Counted from the stretch's first letter, positions 25,203 through 36,513 are shown. The stretch is DNA of 64,000 nt from JANNSX01 sp041397825 (GCA_041397825.1 JAWKVX010000007.1:186001-250000), one strand, 5' to 3'. Translations and numbers: made by a program. Notes: generated by a model not told the origin, from the sequence alone.

Positions 25203-26171
25203 CTACCTCACCGCCGCCCGGCGCAGTCGATCGTTGATCGCCAGGCCCAGCCCCGTCTCCGGCACCACGGCCACCGCGATCGCTTCCACCCCCGACGCAT
25301 CGAGCGTTCTGAGCGCCGAGAACAGCTTGGCCGCCGCTTCCACCAGATCGCTTCCCGGCGAGAGATTGATCCTCCCGACGCCGTCCTCCTCCGGCCCAGC
25401 GGGACCGAAGCCGAGCCAGGCCTCGCCCTCGCGCGGCAGGTCGGCATTCAAGCGCAGGCGCGCGCGGGGCGCATAGTGGCTCGCCAGCCGGCCCGGCGCG
25501 TTGGGACTCGCATCCGTCTCGTGCGCGGCCACCCGCACCGGCACGCCCGCCACCTCGCGCAACGCCTCGACCGGCACACCGCCCGCGCGCAGGAGCACCG
25601 GCTCGCCGTCCTCGAAACCGACGATCGAGCTTTCCAGCCCGACCGTTGCCGGACCCGCGTCCAGGATCATCGCCACGCGATCGCCGAGATCGGCGGCGAC
25701 ATGCTCGGCCGTCGTCGGAGAGACATGACCCGAGAGGTTGGCGCTCGGAGCGGCGATCGGCCGGTCGGCGGCGGCGAGGAGGGCGCTCGCCGCCGCATGG
25801 GCCGGCACGCGGAGGGCGAGCGTCTCGAGCCCGGCCGAAACGAGATCGGCGATGCGGCCACCCGGGGCCTTCGGCATTACGAGGGTCAGCGGTCCCGGCC
25901 AGAAGGCCTTGGCGAGCTTGAGCGGCACGTCATCGAACCGTACCAGAGCCTCGGCGCGGTCGAGCCGCAGCACATGCACGATCAGCGGGTTGAAGCGTGG
26001 CCGACCCTTGGCCTCGAAAATGCGGGCGACCGCCTCGCCGTTCGTTGCGTCCGCGCCGAGGCCATAGACGGTCTCGGTCGGAAAGGCCACGAGATGGCCA
26101 AAGCGCAGCATGGCGGCGGCGTCGCGGATCGCGGCATCGCTGAGCTTGCGGATCGGGGCGCGGGCGACCAT
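25203..26171 (-). CDS. tsaC: L-threonylcarbamoyladenylate synthase (Sua5 type)
   Basis: Makes threonylcarbamoyl-AMP for the t6A37 modification of ANN-decoding tRNAs. 322 aa with an N-terminal YrdC domain (HLVAFPTETVYGLGADATN, EAKGRPRFNPLIVHV, WPGPLTLVM, IAAPSANLSGHVSPT) and a C-terminal Sua5 domain (RLASHYAPRARLRL), the longer of the two known architectures. Start at 26171 (MVARAPIRKL) chosen for family length; ATGs upstream at 26234 and 26255 are possible. It is divergent from the acyl-CoA dehydrogenase gene. Confidence 0.93.
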   Translation of the reverse strand: MVARAPIRKLSDAAIRDAAAMLRFGHLVAFPTETVYGLGADATNGEAVARIFEAKGRPRFNPLIVHVLRLDRAEALVRFDDVPLKLAKAFWPGPLTLVMPKAPGGRIADLVSAGLETLALRVPAHAAASALLAAADRPIAAPSANLSGHVSPTTAEHVAADLGDRVAMILDAGPATVGLESSIVGFEDGEPVLLRAGGVPVEALREVAGVPVRVAAHETDASPNAPGRLASHYAPRARLRLNADLPREGEAWLGFGPAGPEEDGVGRINLSPGSDLVEAAAKLFSALRTLDASGVEAIAVAVVPETGLGLAINDRLRRAAVR

Positions 26172-26267
26172 GCTGGCGAGGCTCCGGCTCGTGTTTGCGT
26201 CGATGCCGCTCTCAATAGGGGGGCGGGCTCTCATGTCAACGGCCCCCACGTCCAAAGGAAGTCAACA

Positions 26268-28034
26268 ATGAGCTACAAGGTCCCGATCGACGACATTTGG
26301 TGTGCGCTCGAGACCGGAGCCGGCCTCAGCCAGTCCCTCGACGGCGGCCTTTATGCCGGTCTGGACCAGGACCTGGTGCGCTCCGTGCTCGAGGAGGCGG
26401 CGCGGTTTGCCGAATCCGAGATCGCGCCCCTCGACCGGGTCGGCGACGAGACCGGGCTTACGCTCACGGACGGGCGGGTCACGACGCCGCCTGGCTGGGC
26501 CGAGGTCTACCGGAAATGGGCCGAGGCCGGCTGGAGCGCGCTCCCCTGTCCGGCGGACTGGGGCGGGCAGGGTTTTCCCAACGCGATCGCCATGGCGGCG
26601 AGCGAGATGTGGAATTCGGCATCGCTCTCCTTCGGTCTCGGTCCGGTGCTGACGCAGGGCGCCATCGAGGCCATGCACCACACCGCTTCCGACGCGCTGA
26701 AGCAGACCTATCTGCCGAAGATGGTCGAGGGACAGTGGACGGGTACGATGAACTTGACCGAGCCGCAGGCCGGCACGGACCTCGGAGCGCTCAAGACCCG
26801 CGCGGTGCCGCAGGCGGACGGCAGCTACCGCATCTTCGGCACGAAGATCTTCATTTCCTATGGCGAGCACGAGATGACGGAGAACATCATTCATCTCGTC
26901 CTCGCCAAGCTTCCCGATGCGCCCCCGGGCACGCGGGGCATCTCGCTGTTCGTCGTGCCGAAATATCTGCTCGACGAGGTCGGTCGGCCAGGCGCCCGCA
27001 ACGACGTCCGCTGTACCGGCCTCGAGCCGAAGCTCGGCATTCATGGCTCGCCCACCTGCGTCATGACCTATGGCGAGAAGGACGGAGCGGTCGGCTACAT
27101 GGTGGGCGAGCCCAATCGCGGTCTCAACGCCATGTTCATCATGATGAACCGGGCAAGGCTGGCCGTCGGCGTGCAAGGCGTGGCGGTGGCCGAGCGGGCG
27201 TTGCAGAAGGCGGTCGCCTATGCGCAGGAGCGCCGGCAGGGCCGGGCCGAGGGCGCGTCCGGGAGCGACAGCTCCCCCATCATCCAGCATCCCGATGTCA
27301 AGCGTATGCTGCTCACCATGCGGGCCCTGACACAGGCGTCGCGCATGATCTGCATGGCGACGGCGGCCGAGATCGATCGCGCCGAGCGGGCGGCTGATGG
27401 CGCCCAGCGCGCTCGGGCGGCCGGCCGCGCTGCCTTGTTGACGCCGGTCGCCAAATCCTTCTCGACCGACTGCGGCGTCGAGGTCGCGTCGCTCGGCATT
27501 CAGGTGCACGGCGGCATGGGTTTCATCGAGACGACCGGGGCAGCCCAGCACTATCGCGATGCCCGCATCCTGCCGATCTACGAGGGCACCAACGGCGTTC
27601 AGGCGATCGACTTGGTCATGCGCAAGCTGCCGCTCGAGGCCGGTGCCGTCGTCAAAGGCTATCTCGGCGAGCTCTTCGAGACGGCGCGGGCCGTCAAGGA
27701 ATCGAATGCGCCCGAGTTCGGCCAGGCGGGCGACATCCTCGAGGAAACGGTGAAGGGGCTCGGCGACGCAACGCAATGGATCGGCGGGGCCTTGCAGCAG
27801 GGCCGCCGGGAAGAGGTGCTGGCGGTCGCAACGCCCTATCAACGGCTGTTCGGACTGGCGGCCGGTGGGTGCTATCTCGCCCGCGCAGCTCTGTCGGCTC
27901 CAGCTGACAGGAAGGATGAGCGCATGCGGCTCGCCCGTTTCTTCGCCGAGGGTATTGCCGTTTCGGCCCCTGGGCTGGCGCGCTCGGTCAAGGAGAGCGC
28001 CTCAGCCGTGCTGGCCGCCGAGGCTGTCGCCTGA
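26268..28034 (+). CDS. Acyl-CoA dehydrogenase, DmdC-like
   Basis: 588-aa flavoenzyme with the standard acyl-CoA dehydrogenase fold plus a C-terminal extension of about 120 residues, an arrangement typical of DmdC (3-methylmercaptopropionyl-CoA dehydrogenase) and its homologues. Visible features: MNLTEPQAGTDLGALKT, MTYGEKDGAVGYMVGEPNRGL, VQGVAVAERALQKAVAYAQ, QVHGGMGFIETTGAAQHYRD, RILPIYEGTNGVQAIDL. AAAGGAAGTCAACA precedes the ATG at 26268. An open frame extends upstream to 25476 only because of the antisense tsaC gene. DMSP degradation versus fatty-acid oxidation cannot be decided; no other dmd gene is present. Confidence 0.9.
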   Translation: MSYKVPIDDIWCALETGAGLSQSLDGGLYAGLDQDLVRSVLEEAARFAESEIAPLDRVGDETGLTLTDGRVTTPPGWAEVYRKWAEAGWSALPCPADWGGQGFPNAIAMAASEMWNSASLSFGLGPVLTQGAIEAMHHTASDALKQTYLPKMVEGQWTGTMNLTEPQAGTDLGALKTRAVPQADGSYRIFGTKIFISYGEHEMTENIIHLVLAKLPDAPPGTRGISLFVVPKYLLDEVGRPGARNDVRCTGLEPKLGIHGSPTCVMTYGEKDGAVGYMVGEPNRGLNAMFIMMNRARLAVGVQGVAVAERALQKAVAYAQERRQGRAEGASGSDSSPIIQHPDVKRMLLTMRALTQASRMICMATAAEIDRAERAADGAQRARAAGRAALLTPVAKSFSTDCGVEVASLGIQVHGGMGFIETTGAAQHYRDARILPIYEGTNGVQAIDLVMRKLPLEAGAVVKGYLGELFETARAVKESNAPEFGQAGDILEETVKGLGDATQWIGGALQQGRREEVLAVATPYQRLFGLAAGGCYLARAALSAPADRKDERMRLARFFAEGIAVSAPGLARSVKESASAVLAAEAVA

Positions 28035-28042
28035 GGCTAGGC

Positions 28043-28879
28043 TCAGTCGCGCACGGCCTTGAGCGAGAACGCGAGCGGGAATCGAACCATGCCCTCCGGC
28101 AGTCGATAGAGCTTGCCGCCGGCCGGCTCGAGCATGGGAAAGAGCTTCCAGGGGAGCAACTCGTGCTCGTTGAGGAGTTCGAGTCTGAGACGGGCGTGGA
28201 TCACCGCCGCGATGATGGCCGAGAGCGGATGCATCCACTCATGCGCGCGGCGGTGGACCAGTGGTGTCTCCACGCCGGTATAGGTAACGGGTGAATCCGA
28301 GACGAGCGGCTCGTTGCGCGGTGTTTGCCACGCATAGGTCGGCTCAAGCCGGCCGGCGATCTCCTCGAAGACGAGTGCGAAGGGGTGCGCCTCGGCGAGG
28401 TAGAGGAAGCCCCCGGGCCTGAGCAGGCTTGCCACGACCTCGGCCCATCGCTGGATATCGGGGAGCCAGTTGATCGTGCCCCAGGTCGAATAGACAATAT
28501 CGAAGTGGCCCGAGAGCAGACGGCGTGCCTCGTAGACATCACCTTCGACGAATGTCGCGGCAATACCGGTCTCCGCCGCGAGCCGGCGGGCGCCGTCAAC
28601 CGAAGCCGAGGAGAAGTCGAGGCCTGTGACATCGGCACCGAGGCGGGCGAGCGACAGCGAGTCGAGACCGATATGGCATTGGAGATGTGCAAGTCGCTTG
28701 CCGCTGACATCGCCGATCTCGCCGGCCTCGATCGCGTGCAATGTCGATTGGCCGGCGCGGAAGGCCTCGATCGCATAGAAGCCGTTGGCATCCTCGAGAT
28801 GGATCGCCGCGCGCTCGTTCCAAGTGGCCTTGTTGAGAGCGAGTGTTTCCTCGGTGAGAATGCCCATCGGCTCGCTCAT
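28043..28879 (-). CDS. SAM-dependent class I methyltransferase
   Basis: 278-aa Rossmann-fold methyltransferase. Motif I region GEIGDVSGKRLAHLQCHIGLD has the usual glycine string replaced by LQCHIGLD, followed by motif II VTGLDFSSASVD, motif III VEGDVYEA and FDIVYSTWG, then LLRPGGFLYLAEAHPF. Substrate unknown. Its ATG at 28879 overlaps the hemF stop in an ATGA arrangement, so it is translated with hemF; an ATG 6 bases earlier is also possible. Confidence 0.85.
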   Translation of the reverse strand: MSEPMGILTEETLALNKATWNERAAIHLEDANGFYAIEAFRAGQSTLHAIEAGEIGDVSGKRLAHLQCHIGLDSLSLARLGADVTGLDFSSASVDGARRLAAETGIAATFVEGDVYEARRLLSGHFDIVYSTWGTINWLPDIQRWAEVVASLLRPGGFLYLAEAHPFALVFEEIAGRLEPTYAWQTPRNEPLVSDSPVTYTGVETPLVHRRAHEWMHPLSAIIAAVIHARLRLELLNEHELLPWKLFPMLEPAGGKLYRLPEGMVRFPLAFSLKAVRD

Positions 28880-29781
28880 GGCCATTTCACGACGGGTGGC
28901 ATCGAGGACAGGATGCTGTCGACATTTCCGCCGGTTTTTAGGCCGAAGATCGTGCCACGGTCGTAGAGCAGATTGAACTCGACATAGCGGCCGCGACGGA
29001 TCAGCTGCTCCTCGCGGTCGGCCTCCGTCCAAGGCGTTGCGAAATTGGCACGGACGAGCTTTGGATAGACATCGAGGAAGGCGCGGCCGACGTCTTGGGT
29101 GAAGGCGAAGTCGGCCGTCCAGTCACCGGAGTTGAGATAATCGTAGAAGATGCCGCCGATGCCGCGCATCTCGTCCCGGTGCTTCAGGAAGAAGTACTCA
29201 TCACACCACGCCTTGTATCGTGCGTAGTCCGCTACTTTGTGCGACGTGCAAGCTTTCTCCAATGCGGCGTGGAAGGCGATGGTGTCGGGATCGGACTGCG
29301 TTCGCCTCCGGTTGAGCACGGGCGTCAGGTCGGCGCCGCCGCCGAACCATGCCTTCGAGGTCACGACAAAGCGTGTGTTCATGTGAACGGCCGGCACGTT
29401 CGGATTCTGCATATGGGCGATGAGCGAAATGCCGGACGCCCAGAACCGTGGATCAGCCTCGGCGCCCGGAATTTGCTTGGCGAACTCCGGCGCAAAGGTG
29501 CCATGCACCGTGGAGGTATGCACGCCGACCTTCTCGAAGACGCGGCCGTGCATCAGGCTCATCGTGCCGCCGCCGCCGTCGCCACCGGCGTGGTCAGTGC
29601 GTTTCCAGGGGGTGCGTTTGAAGCGGCCGGGTTGGCGATCGGCCATTGTCGCGCCCGCCGGCAGATCATCCTCGACCCGCTCGAATGCCGCGCAGATTTC
29701 GTCGCGCAGGCTCTCGAACCAGGATCGTGACCTGGCCTGCCGGTTAGCGAGTTGCTCGGTTTCGTCGGTACTCGAAGACAT
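28876..29781 (-). CDS. hemF: Oxygen-dependent coproporphyrinogen III oxidase
   Basis: Decarboxylates coproporphyrinogen III to protoporphyrinogen IX in haem synthesis using O2. 301 aa, the normal size. Family strings: WKRTDHAGGDGGGGTMSLM, here seen as GGDGGGGTMSLMHG, then PAVHMNTRFVVTSKAWFGGG, GADLTPVLNRRR, YFFLKHRDEMRGIGGIFYD and RRGRYVEFNLLYDRGTIFGL. The start at 29781 (MSSSTDETEQL) is where homology-like sequence begins; the open frame upstream is unsupported. Presence suits an aerobic lifestyle. Confidence 0.93.
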   Translation of the reverse strand: MSSSTDETEQLANRQARSRSWFESLRDEICAAFERVEDDLPAGATMADRQPGRFKRTPWKRTDHAGGDGGGGTMSLMHGRVFEKVGVHTSTVHGTFAPEFAKQIPGAEADPRFWASGISLIAHMQNPNVPAVHMNTRFVVTSKAWFGGGADLTPVLNRRRTQSDPDTIAFHAALEKACTSHKVADYARYKAWCDEYFFLKHRDEMRGIGGIFYDYLNSGDWTADFAFTQDVGRAFLDVYPKLVRANFATPWTEADREEQLIRRGRYVEFNLLYDRGTIFGLKTGGNVDSILSSMPPVVKWP

Positions 29782-29891
29782 GGGGTGCAGTTCCGATCGT
29801 AAGGCACGGTCTTGGGCGGTCTTTGCCGCACGAGGGCGATAGGAGGACCTTGTGTCCCACACCCCGATTTCGCGCAGGATTGCAGTGAAGG

Positions 29892-30464
29892 TCAACGCAC
29901 GAATGTGTTCTTCACCCGCTTGGAGACACGAAAGTAGGGAAGCCATATGCCGGCAGCGGCGACCGATTTGACGGCTTCCTTGGCCATGTCCTGTTTGTCC
30001 GCGCTTGTGGCCTCGACCAGATCGGCCGCAAATGCGACGGCGAGGCCGACCGACAACACGGCCGTGACGGCGTAGAAGATGCTGATGGCAGCTGGGAACA
30101 TTGCCGATTTTCGCAGCATCAGCACGAGGCAGGTAAGGCTGCCGAAAATCAACAGGAGAATGAAGAAAATTGAGATGAGTCCCATGATCAGGCCGGGAAT
30201 CGAAGCGGGATCCTTGATGAGGATGGACCTCCAGTCGGTCCAAGTGAGCTGAAGCAAGGCGGCAAGACCGGTCGACAGCCCTTCCGTGCCGCTGTTCGCC
30301 AATTCCTCTTGCACGCCGAGAATGGTCTGGGCGATGACGAGCAGTGCCGTCAGGACGAGGCCTATGAGCGGCAGAATGAGCCAGCCGCCAAGTCCTTTGG
30401 GGGCCTTTGCCGCCTGACGCGGAAGCGCTCCGGCATCTTGCATGTTCGAGGTGTTCTCTGTCAC
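29892..30464 (-). CDS. DUF2569-like membrane protein
   Basis: 190 aa with four hydrophobic segments (about residues 27-48, 90-115, 122-148 and near 170). The start of the domain GLGGWLILPLIGLVLTALL and the end GIWLPYFRVSKRVKNTFVR match the pattern of DUF2569 inner-membrane proteins, whose function is unknown. The gene is divergent from the ABC exporter gene, sharing a 180-base region, and lies upstream of hemF on the same strand with a 110-base gap. Confidence 0.72.
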   Translation of the reverse strand: MTENTSNMQDAGALPRQAAKAPKGLGGWLILPLIGLVLTALLVIAQTILGVQEELANSGTEGLSTGLAALLQLTWTDWRSILIKDPASIPGLIMGLISIFFILLLIFGSLTCLVLMLRKSAMFPAAISIFYAVTAVLSVGLAVAFAADLVEATSADKQDMAKEAVKSVAAAGIWLPYFRVSKRVKNTFVR

Positions 30465-30644
30465 GTGTCATCCTCCCTAAGCTGAAGGATAGCACCATCG
30501 AGTGTCAGGGTGCTGCCGCGAGAGTGCAACAGACGGGTCGCTCCGCACCAATTGCTTTGCCCGCAGATGTGCTTGCGTCTATAGAGAGGCGAGCTCCGAC
30601 ACCACCATTGAAAAGAAGACGCGCCCCGGCGCTGCCGCAACGCC

Positions 30645-32486
<1,842 letters not shown>

Positions 32487-32638
32487 CGCGCGCCGTTCCA
32501 TTGTCGCACATCCGGAAAAAGTGTGTTTACAGATCTTTAGCGGATCGACACTAGGCTCTCGATGCTCGCTACACGCTTCGTCGTCCGGCGTAACCGACGC
32601 GTGGGGCGTCCCTCAATCCTTGCCGATCGGGTGACCCC

Positions 32639-33631
32639 ATGGTTCGTTTCTCGCGCCGGGGCGCTGTTTGCGCCTCCATCCTGACTTGCGCCTTCGCTCT
32701 TGCGACACCGGCGATCGCCGGCGACATGTTCGGCATCCGCGACGAGGCCTTCGACGATCCGCTCTACACCTTCAAGATCGACGCCGAGCTCTCCGCCGGC
32801 CAGCTCTCGGGCACCTCGCACGAGCTCGTCTACGACGCCCGGACCGGCCAGAAGATCAGCGAGCTGATCTGGACCATGGACGACGTGGCGGTGATCGGCG
32901 GCAAGCTCTCCGCCCGGCCGTCGCACTGGTGGTCGGTCGATCTCGCCGGTTGGACCAACGTTACCCAAGAGGCGACGATGGACGACTACGACTGGATCTC
33001 GCCCTTGTCGACGGACTGGTCGCACTGGTCGCATCACAATGCTACCAACCTCGAGCGCGCACTGATGATCGATGCCTCGACCAAGCTGACGCTATGGCGG
33101 GAGAGCTTCTTCGATCTCAACGCCATTGCCGGTTATCGCTGGGACAAATTCGATTGGACCGCCAAGGGGGGTTCGTTCGTCTATTCGTCTGACGTCGGCT
33201 TCCGCGACATGCGATTTGTCCTGCCACCGGATATGGTCGGCATCTCCTACCAGCAAGAGTTCCGGACGCCCTACGTCGGTCTCGGCGGTCATCTCCGGCT
33301 CGGGGACTTCTCGGTCGAGGCCAATGTGCTGACGTCCTGGTGGGTGACGGCCTCCGACGTCGACGTGCACCATCTGCGCTGGCTCGAGTTCCAGGAGAGC
33401 TTCGATGGCGGCAACATGCTGCGCTACGATATCCAGGGGCGCTACCAGTTGACCGATAGCCTCGCCATCAAGGCGGCCTGGGAGCACACGGACTACACGG
33501 AGATGAAGGGACCGGTCCGCGTGTCCATCGCCCCGGGTGGGCCCGGCCTCGCCTACTTCCCTGGCGACAGCGCCGGCGCCGATCACGAGTCCGACATCGT
33601 CTCGGCGGGCGTCGTCTATACCTTCGAATAG
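32639..33631 (+). CDS. Omptin-family outer-membrane aspartyl-type protease
   Basis: 330 aa with a signal peptide (cut near ATPAIAGD, about residue 27) and a ten-strand beta-barrel pattern ending in an aromatic VVYTFE. It aligns by eye with E. coli OmpT along most of its length: ISELIWTMDDVAVIGG, MDDYDWISPLSTDWSHW, GGSFVYSSDVGFRD, YQQEFRTPYVGLGG. The four omptin catalytic residues (OmpT D83, D85, D210, H212) correspond to D116 and D118 in MDDYDW and D242 and H244 in SDVDVHH. It is expected to cleave peptides or proteins outside the cell, with LPS-dependent activity in known members. Monocistronic. Best alternative: inactive barrel relative, unlikely given the intact residues. Confidence 0.85.
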   Translation: MVRFSRRGAVCASILTCAFALATPAIAGDMFGIRDEAFDDPLYTFKIDAELSAGQLSGTSHELVYDARTGQKISELIWTMDDVAVIGGKLSARPSHWWSVDLAGWTNVTQEATMDDYDWISPLSTDWSHWSHHNATNLERALMIDASTKLTLWRESFFDLNAIAGYRWDKFDWTAKGGSFVYSSDVGFRDMRFVLPPDMVGISYQQEFRTPYVGLGGHLRLGDFSVEANVLTSWWVTASDVDVHHLRWLEFQESFDGGNMLRYDIQGRYQLTDSLAIKAAWEHTDYTEMKGPVRVSIAPGGPGLAYFPGDSAGADHESDIVSAGVVYTFE

Positions 33632-33744
33632 GCGCGCGGTCAGTAGTCGCACGGTTGCGCGGCAGCCTTGCAGGAATGCTGATTGTGAGCCCGGGGCACC
33701 GGCTGTAGCCTGACCTCGATTTTTCAGGTCAGGGAGTAAGCGCC

Positions 33745-35181
33745 ATGCCCTTCGCCGACTTCGATCATTTCGACGCCATGGGACTTGCCGAGCTGGTCCG
33801 CGAGCGGCACGTCACGCCCGCCGAGCTCGTCGAGACGGTGATCTCGCGCATCGAGGCTCTCAATCCGAAGCTCAACGCCGTCACCATAAAGGCTTACGAG
33901 CAGGCGAGGACCCGCGCGGCAAACCCGCCGAGGAACGGCACGTTCGCCGGCGTTCCATGGCTCGCCAAGGACCTCTTCACTTCTTGGCCCGGCGTGCCTT
34001 CGACGGGGAGCTGCAGCTATCTCAAGGACATCGTTCCCGACCATCACAGCGAGATCACGCGAAAGACCGAGCAGGCCGGCTTCATCCTGGTGGGCAAGAC
34101 CAACGTGCCGGAGTTCGGCTGGTGCCTTTCGACCGAGCCGCCTTTCCGGGGCGTCACCAAGAACCCCTGGGACGACCGGCTGGTGCCCGGTGGCTCGAGC
34201 GGCGGCTCGGCGGTCTCGGTCGCGGCCGGTATCCTGCCGATGGCGGATGCGAGCGATGGCGCGGGCTCGATCCGTGTCCCGGCCGCCATCAACGGCCTCG
34301 TCGGACTGAAGCCGTCGCGGGGCCGGATCACCTTCGCACCCGATGCCGCCGACTTCTGGCACGGCGGCGCGCACTTCTTCTGCGTCTCACGGAGCGTCCG
34401 GGACAGCGCGGCCTTTCTCGATTGCCAGGAGGGCGCGCGGCCGGGCGACCCCTACAACACGCCCCGCCCCACAGCCCCCTATCTCTCGGAGGTAACGCGC
34501 GGCCGGCAGGGGCTGCGGATCGGCTTCTCGACGGCAAATCCGCGGGGCGACGGTGTCTCCGCCGAAGTCAAGGCGGCGGTCGAAGGCGCGGCCAGGACCG
34601 CCGAGTCGCTCGGACACTATGTCGACGAGTTCACCTTCGACTACGATTTCGAGAGGACTTGGAATGCCTACAACGGCATCATCCAGGTCGAGACGGCCGC
34701 CTATTTCGAGTTCATCGCCGGCGTGGTCGGGCGGCCGGTCAAGGAGGACGAACTCACCCGCGTGATCTGGACTTCGAAGGAGAAGGGCAAGGTCATCACC
34801 GGCCTGCAACATGCTGCCGACATTGCAGCATGTCGCATGGCGTCTCGCCACATCGCCTCGAGTCTCGCGCGCTACGATGCCGTGCTGCTGCCGACCCTGC
34901 CGAAAGGCACGCGACCGCTCGGCTACTACGACATGTCCATGGATATCGACGCCTACAATGCCGGGCCGATGGGCGAGGACAATCCCTACATGTTCCCCTT
35001 CAACGTCTCCGGCCAGCCGGCCATGAGCCTGCCCCTCGCAATGTCCTCGGGCGGCGTGCCGATCGGCGTGCAGATCGTCGGGCGGCCGGCGGACGAGGCC
35101 ATGCTCTTCGATCTCGCCGGGCAGTACGAGCTGGCCATGCCCTGGTGGCATCGCCGGCCGAAAATCCATGCGGTTGCATAG
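33745..35181 (+). CDS. Amidase (amidase signature family)
   Basis: 478-aa amidase. The Ser-cisSer-Lys triad is visible as K75 (GVPWLAKDLF), cis-Ser S151 (PGGSSGGSAVSVAAG) and nucleophile S175 (DGAGSIRVPAA). The sequence YDMSMDIDAYNAG and the C-terminus GGVPIGVQIVGRPADEAML are as in 6-aminohexanoate-cyclic-dimer-hydrolase-like members of the family, but the substrate cannot be inferred. It is not GatA, which would lie with gatC/gatB. GTCAGGGAGTAAGCGCC precedes the ATG. Confidence 0.9.
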   Translation: MPFADFDHFDAMGLAELVRERHVTPAELVETVISRIEALNPKLNAVTIKAYEQARTRAANPPRNGTFAGVPWLAKDLFTSWPGVPSTGSCSYLKDIVPDHHSEITRKTEQAGFILVGKTNVPEFGWCLSTEPPFRGVTKNPWDDRLVPGGSSGGSAVSVAAGILPMADASDGAGSIRVPAAINGLVGLKPSRGRITFAPDAADFWHGGAHFFCVSRSVRDSAAFLDCQEGARPGDPYNTPRPTAPYLSEVTRGRQGLRIGFSTANPRGDGVSAEVKAAVEGAARTAESLGHYVDEFTFDYDFERTWNAYNGIIQVETAAYFEFIAGVVGRPVKEDELTRVIWTSKEKGKVITGLQHAADIAACRMASRHIASSLARYDAVLLPTLPKGTRPLGYYDMSMDIDAYNAGPMGEDNPYMFPFNVSGQPAMSLPLAMSSGGVPIGVQIVGRPADEAMLFDLAGQYELAMPWWHRRPKIHAVA

Positions 35182-35187
35182 GCAGGC

Positions 35188-35649
35188 TCAGCCGGTTGCG
35201 CCCCCGGTTTGCCGCGACGCCTCGCCAAGCGCCATGGCGGCGGCGACGGCGATATTGAGGGAGCGGCAGCCGTCGCGCATCGGGATGCGCAGGCGGATGT
35301 CGGCGGCCAGATGTACGTGATCCGGGACGCCGGCGCTCTCGCGTCCGAGGATCAGCACGTCGTCGGGCTGGAAGGCCTGCTCCCACAGGCTTGTGGTGGC
35401 GCGTGTCGTCAGGAGGACGAGACGCCGGCCTGCCGCCCGACTGGCCGAGACAAAGCGATCCCAGGACACGTGCCGGGTGATTTCGGCCATGTCCAGGTAG
35501 TCCAACCCGGCCCGCCGGAGTGCCCGGTCGCTCATGTCGAAGCCGGCGGGCCCGATGATGTCGACCGGGCTGCCGAGGCAGGCGCCGAGCCGGAGGATGG
35601 TTCCCGTATTCTGAGGAATGTCGGGCTGGTAGAGAGCGATGCGAATCAT
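35188..35649 (-). CDS. trmL: tRNA (cytidine(34)-2'-O)-methyltransferase
   Basis: SPOUT-class 2'-O-methyltransferase modifying the wobble base of tRNA-Leu. 153 aa, the usual size. N-terminal MIRIALYQPDIPQNTGTILR, then knot motifs DVLILGRESAGVPD and RIPMRDGCRSLNIAVAAAM. The start at 35649 gives the standard N-terminus; an ATG 15 bases earlier is in frame. Convergent with the amidase gene, whose stop is 6 bases away. Confidence 0.93.
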   Translation of the reverse strand: MIRIALYQPDIPQNTGTILRLGACLGSPVDIIGPAGFDMSDRALRRAGLDYLDMAEITRHVSWDRFVSASRAAGRRLVLLTTRATTSLWEQAFQPDDVLILGRESAGVPDHVHLAADIRLRIPMRDGCRSLNIAVAAAMALGEASRQTGGATG

Positions 35650-35931
35650 TCGAGGGGCTCTCACGCGCAGGAGACGGTTTGCCGCAGCCGAGATGCCGCA
35701 GGATACCGGGCTCGCTTCTCTTGAGAATCCGCGGGAACGATGGCAAAAGGTCGCGCGGTACTGGCGTCGCGCAGGGGGTGCGCGGCGCGGGGGTTCCTGA
35801 CATATTACGCGAAGAGCCGCCCGGCTCGATCGAGTACGGCCCCACTCAGTTCCGTGTCGCGATCCTCACGTCCGCGCTCGTGCGGGCCCGGCACGCGGCG
35901 CCGTGGTGAATTCTTCTGAGGGAGGCAAGCT

Positions 35932-36513
35932 TTGGCTGCCCACACTGCCGACGATGATGGTCACTCCAAACGCGATTTCCTGATGATCGCGGCCGGCGCT
36001 TTCGCGGCTGTCGGCGGCGCTGCAGCGCTCTGGCCGTTGATCGATCAGATGAACCCGGACGCATCCGCGCTCGCCCTGGCGACCGTCGACTTCGATCTTT
36101 CGCCCGTCAAGGAAGGACAGGCCGTCACCATCATGTGGCGCGGCAAGCCTGTTTTCATCCGCTATCGCACGGCGGAAGAGGTCAAGGCGGCGAAGGATAC
36201 GCCGATCGATGCATTGAAGGATCCGTTCGCGCGAAATGCGGACCTCCCTGAGACGGCGCCGGCGACCGATCAGAATCGGACGAAAGAGAACGAGGAGCCA
36301 TGGCTGATCGTTCTCGGCGTCTGCACCCATCTCGGCTGCGTGCCAAAGGGCCAGTCGATCGGCGATGCGCGCGGTGACTACGGTGGCTGGTTCTGTCCGT
36401 GCCACGGCTCCCACTACGATACAGCGGGCCGCATCCGAAAAGGTCCGGCGCCGGAGAATCTCGCCGTGCCGCCCTACCAGTTCTTGTCCGACACCAAAAT
36501 CCGGATCGGTTGA
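35932..36513 (+). CDS. petA: Ubiquinol-cytochrome c reductase iron-sulfur (Rieske) subunit
   Basis: Rieske protein of the bc1 complex, transferring electrons from ubiquinol to cytochrome c1. 193 aa. The start is TTG at 35932, supported by GGGAGG 8 bases upstream. A twin-Arg-like N-terminus (HSKRDFLMIAAGAFAAVGG) anchors it in the membrane. The 2Fe-2S ligands are C131, H133 (CTHLGC box) and C155, H158 (CPCHGS box), with the disulfide cysteines C136 and C157. First gene of petABC; petB follows after 10 bases. Confidence 0.95.
   Translation: MAAHTADDDGHSKRDFLMIAAGAFAAVGGAAALWPLIDQMNPDASALALATVDFDLSPVKEGQAVTIMWRGKPVFIRYRTAEEVKAAKDTPIDALKDPFARNADLPETAPATDQNRTKENEEPWLIVLGVCTHLGCVPKGQSIGDARGDYGGWFCPCHGSHYDTAGRIRKGPAPENLAVPPYQFLSDTKIRIG

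Noticed and set aside
25476..26267. In-frame N-terminal extension of the acyl-CoA dehydrogenase (264 codons)
   Set aside because: Antisense to tsaC; homology begins at 26268 with a clear ribosome site.
26262..27842. 526-codon minus-strand frame opposite the acyl-CoA dehydrogenase
   Set aside because: No motif; shadow of a conserved gene.
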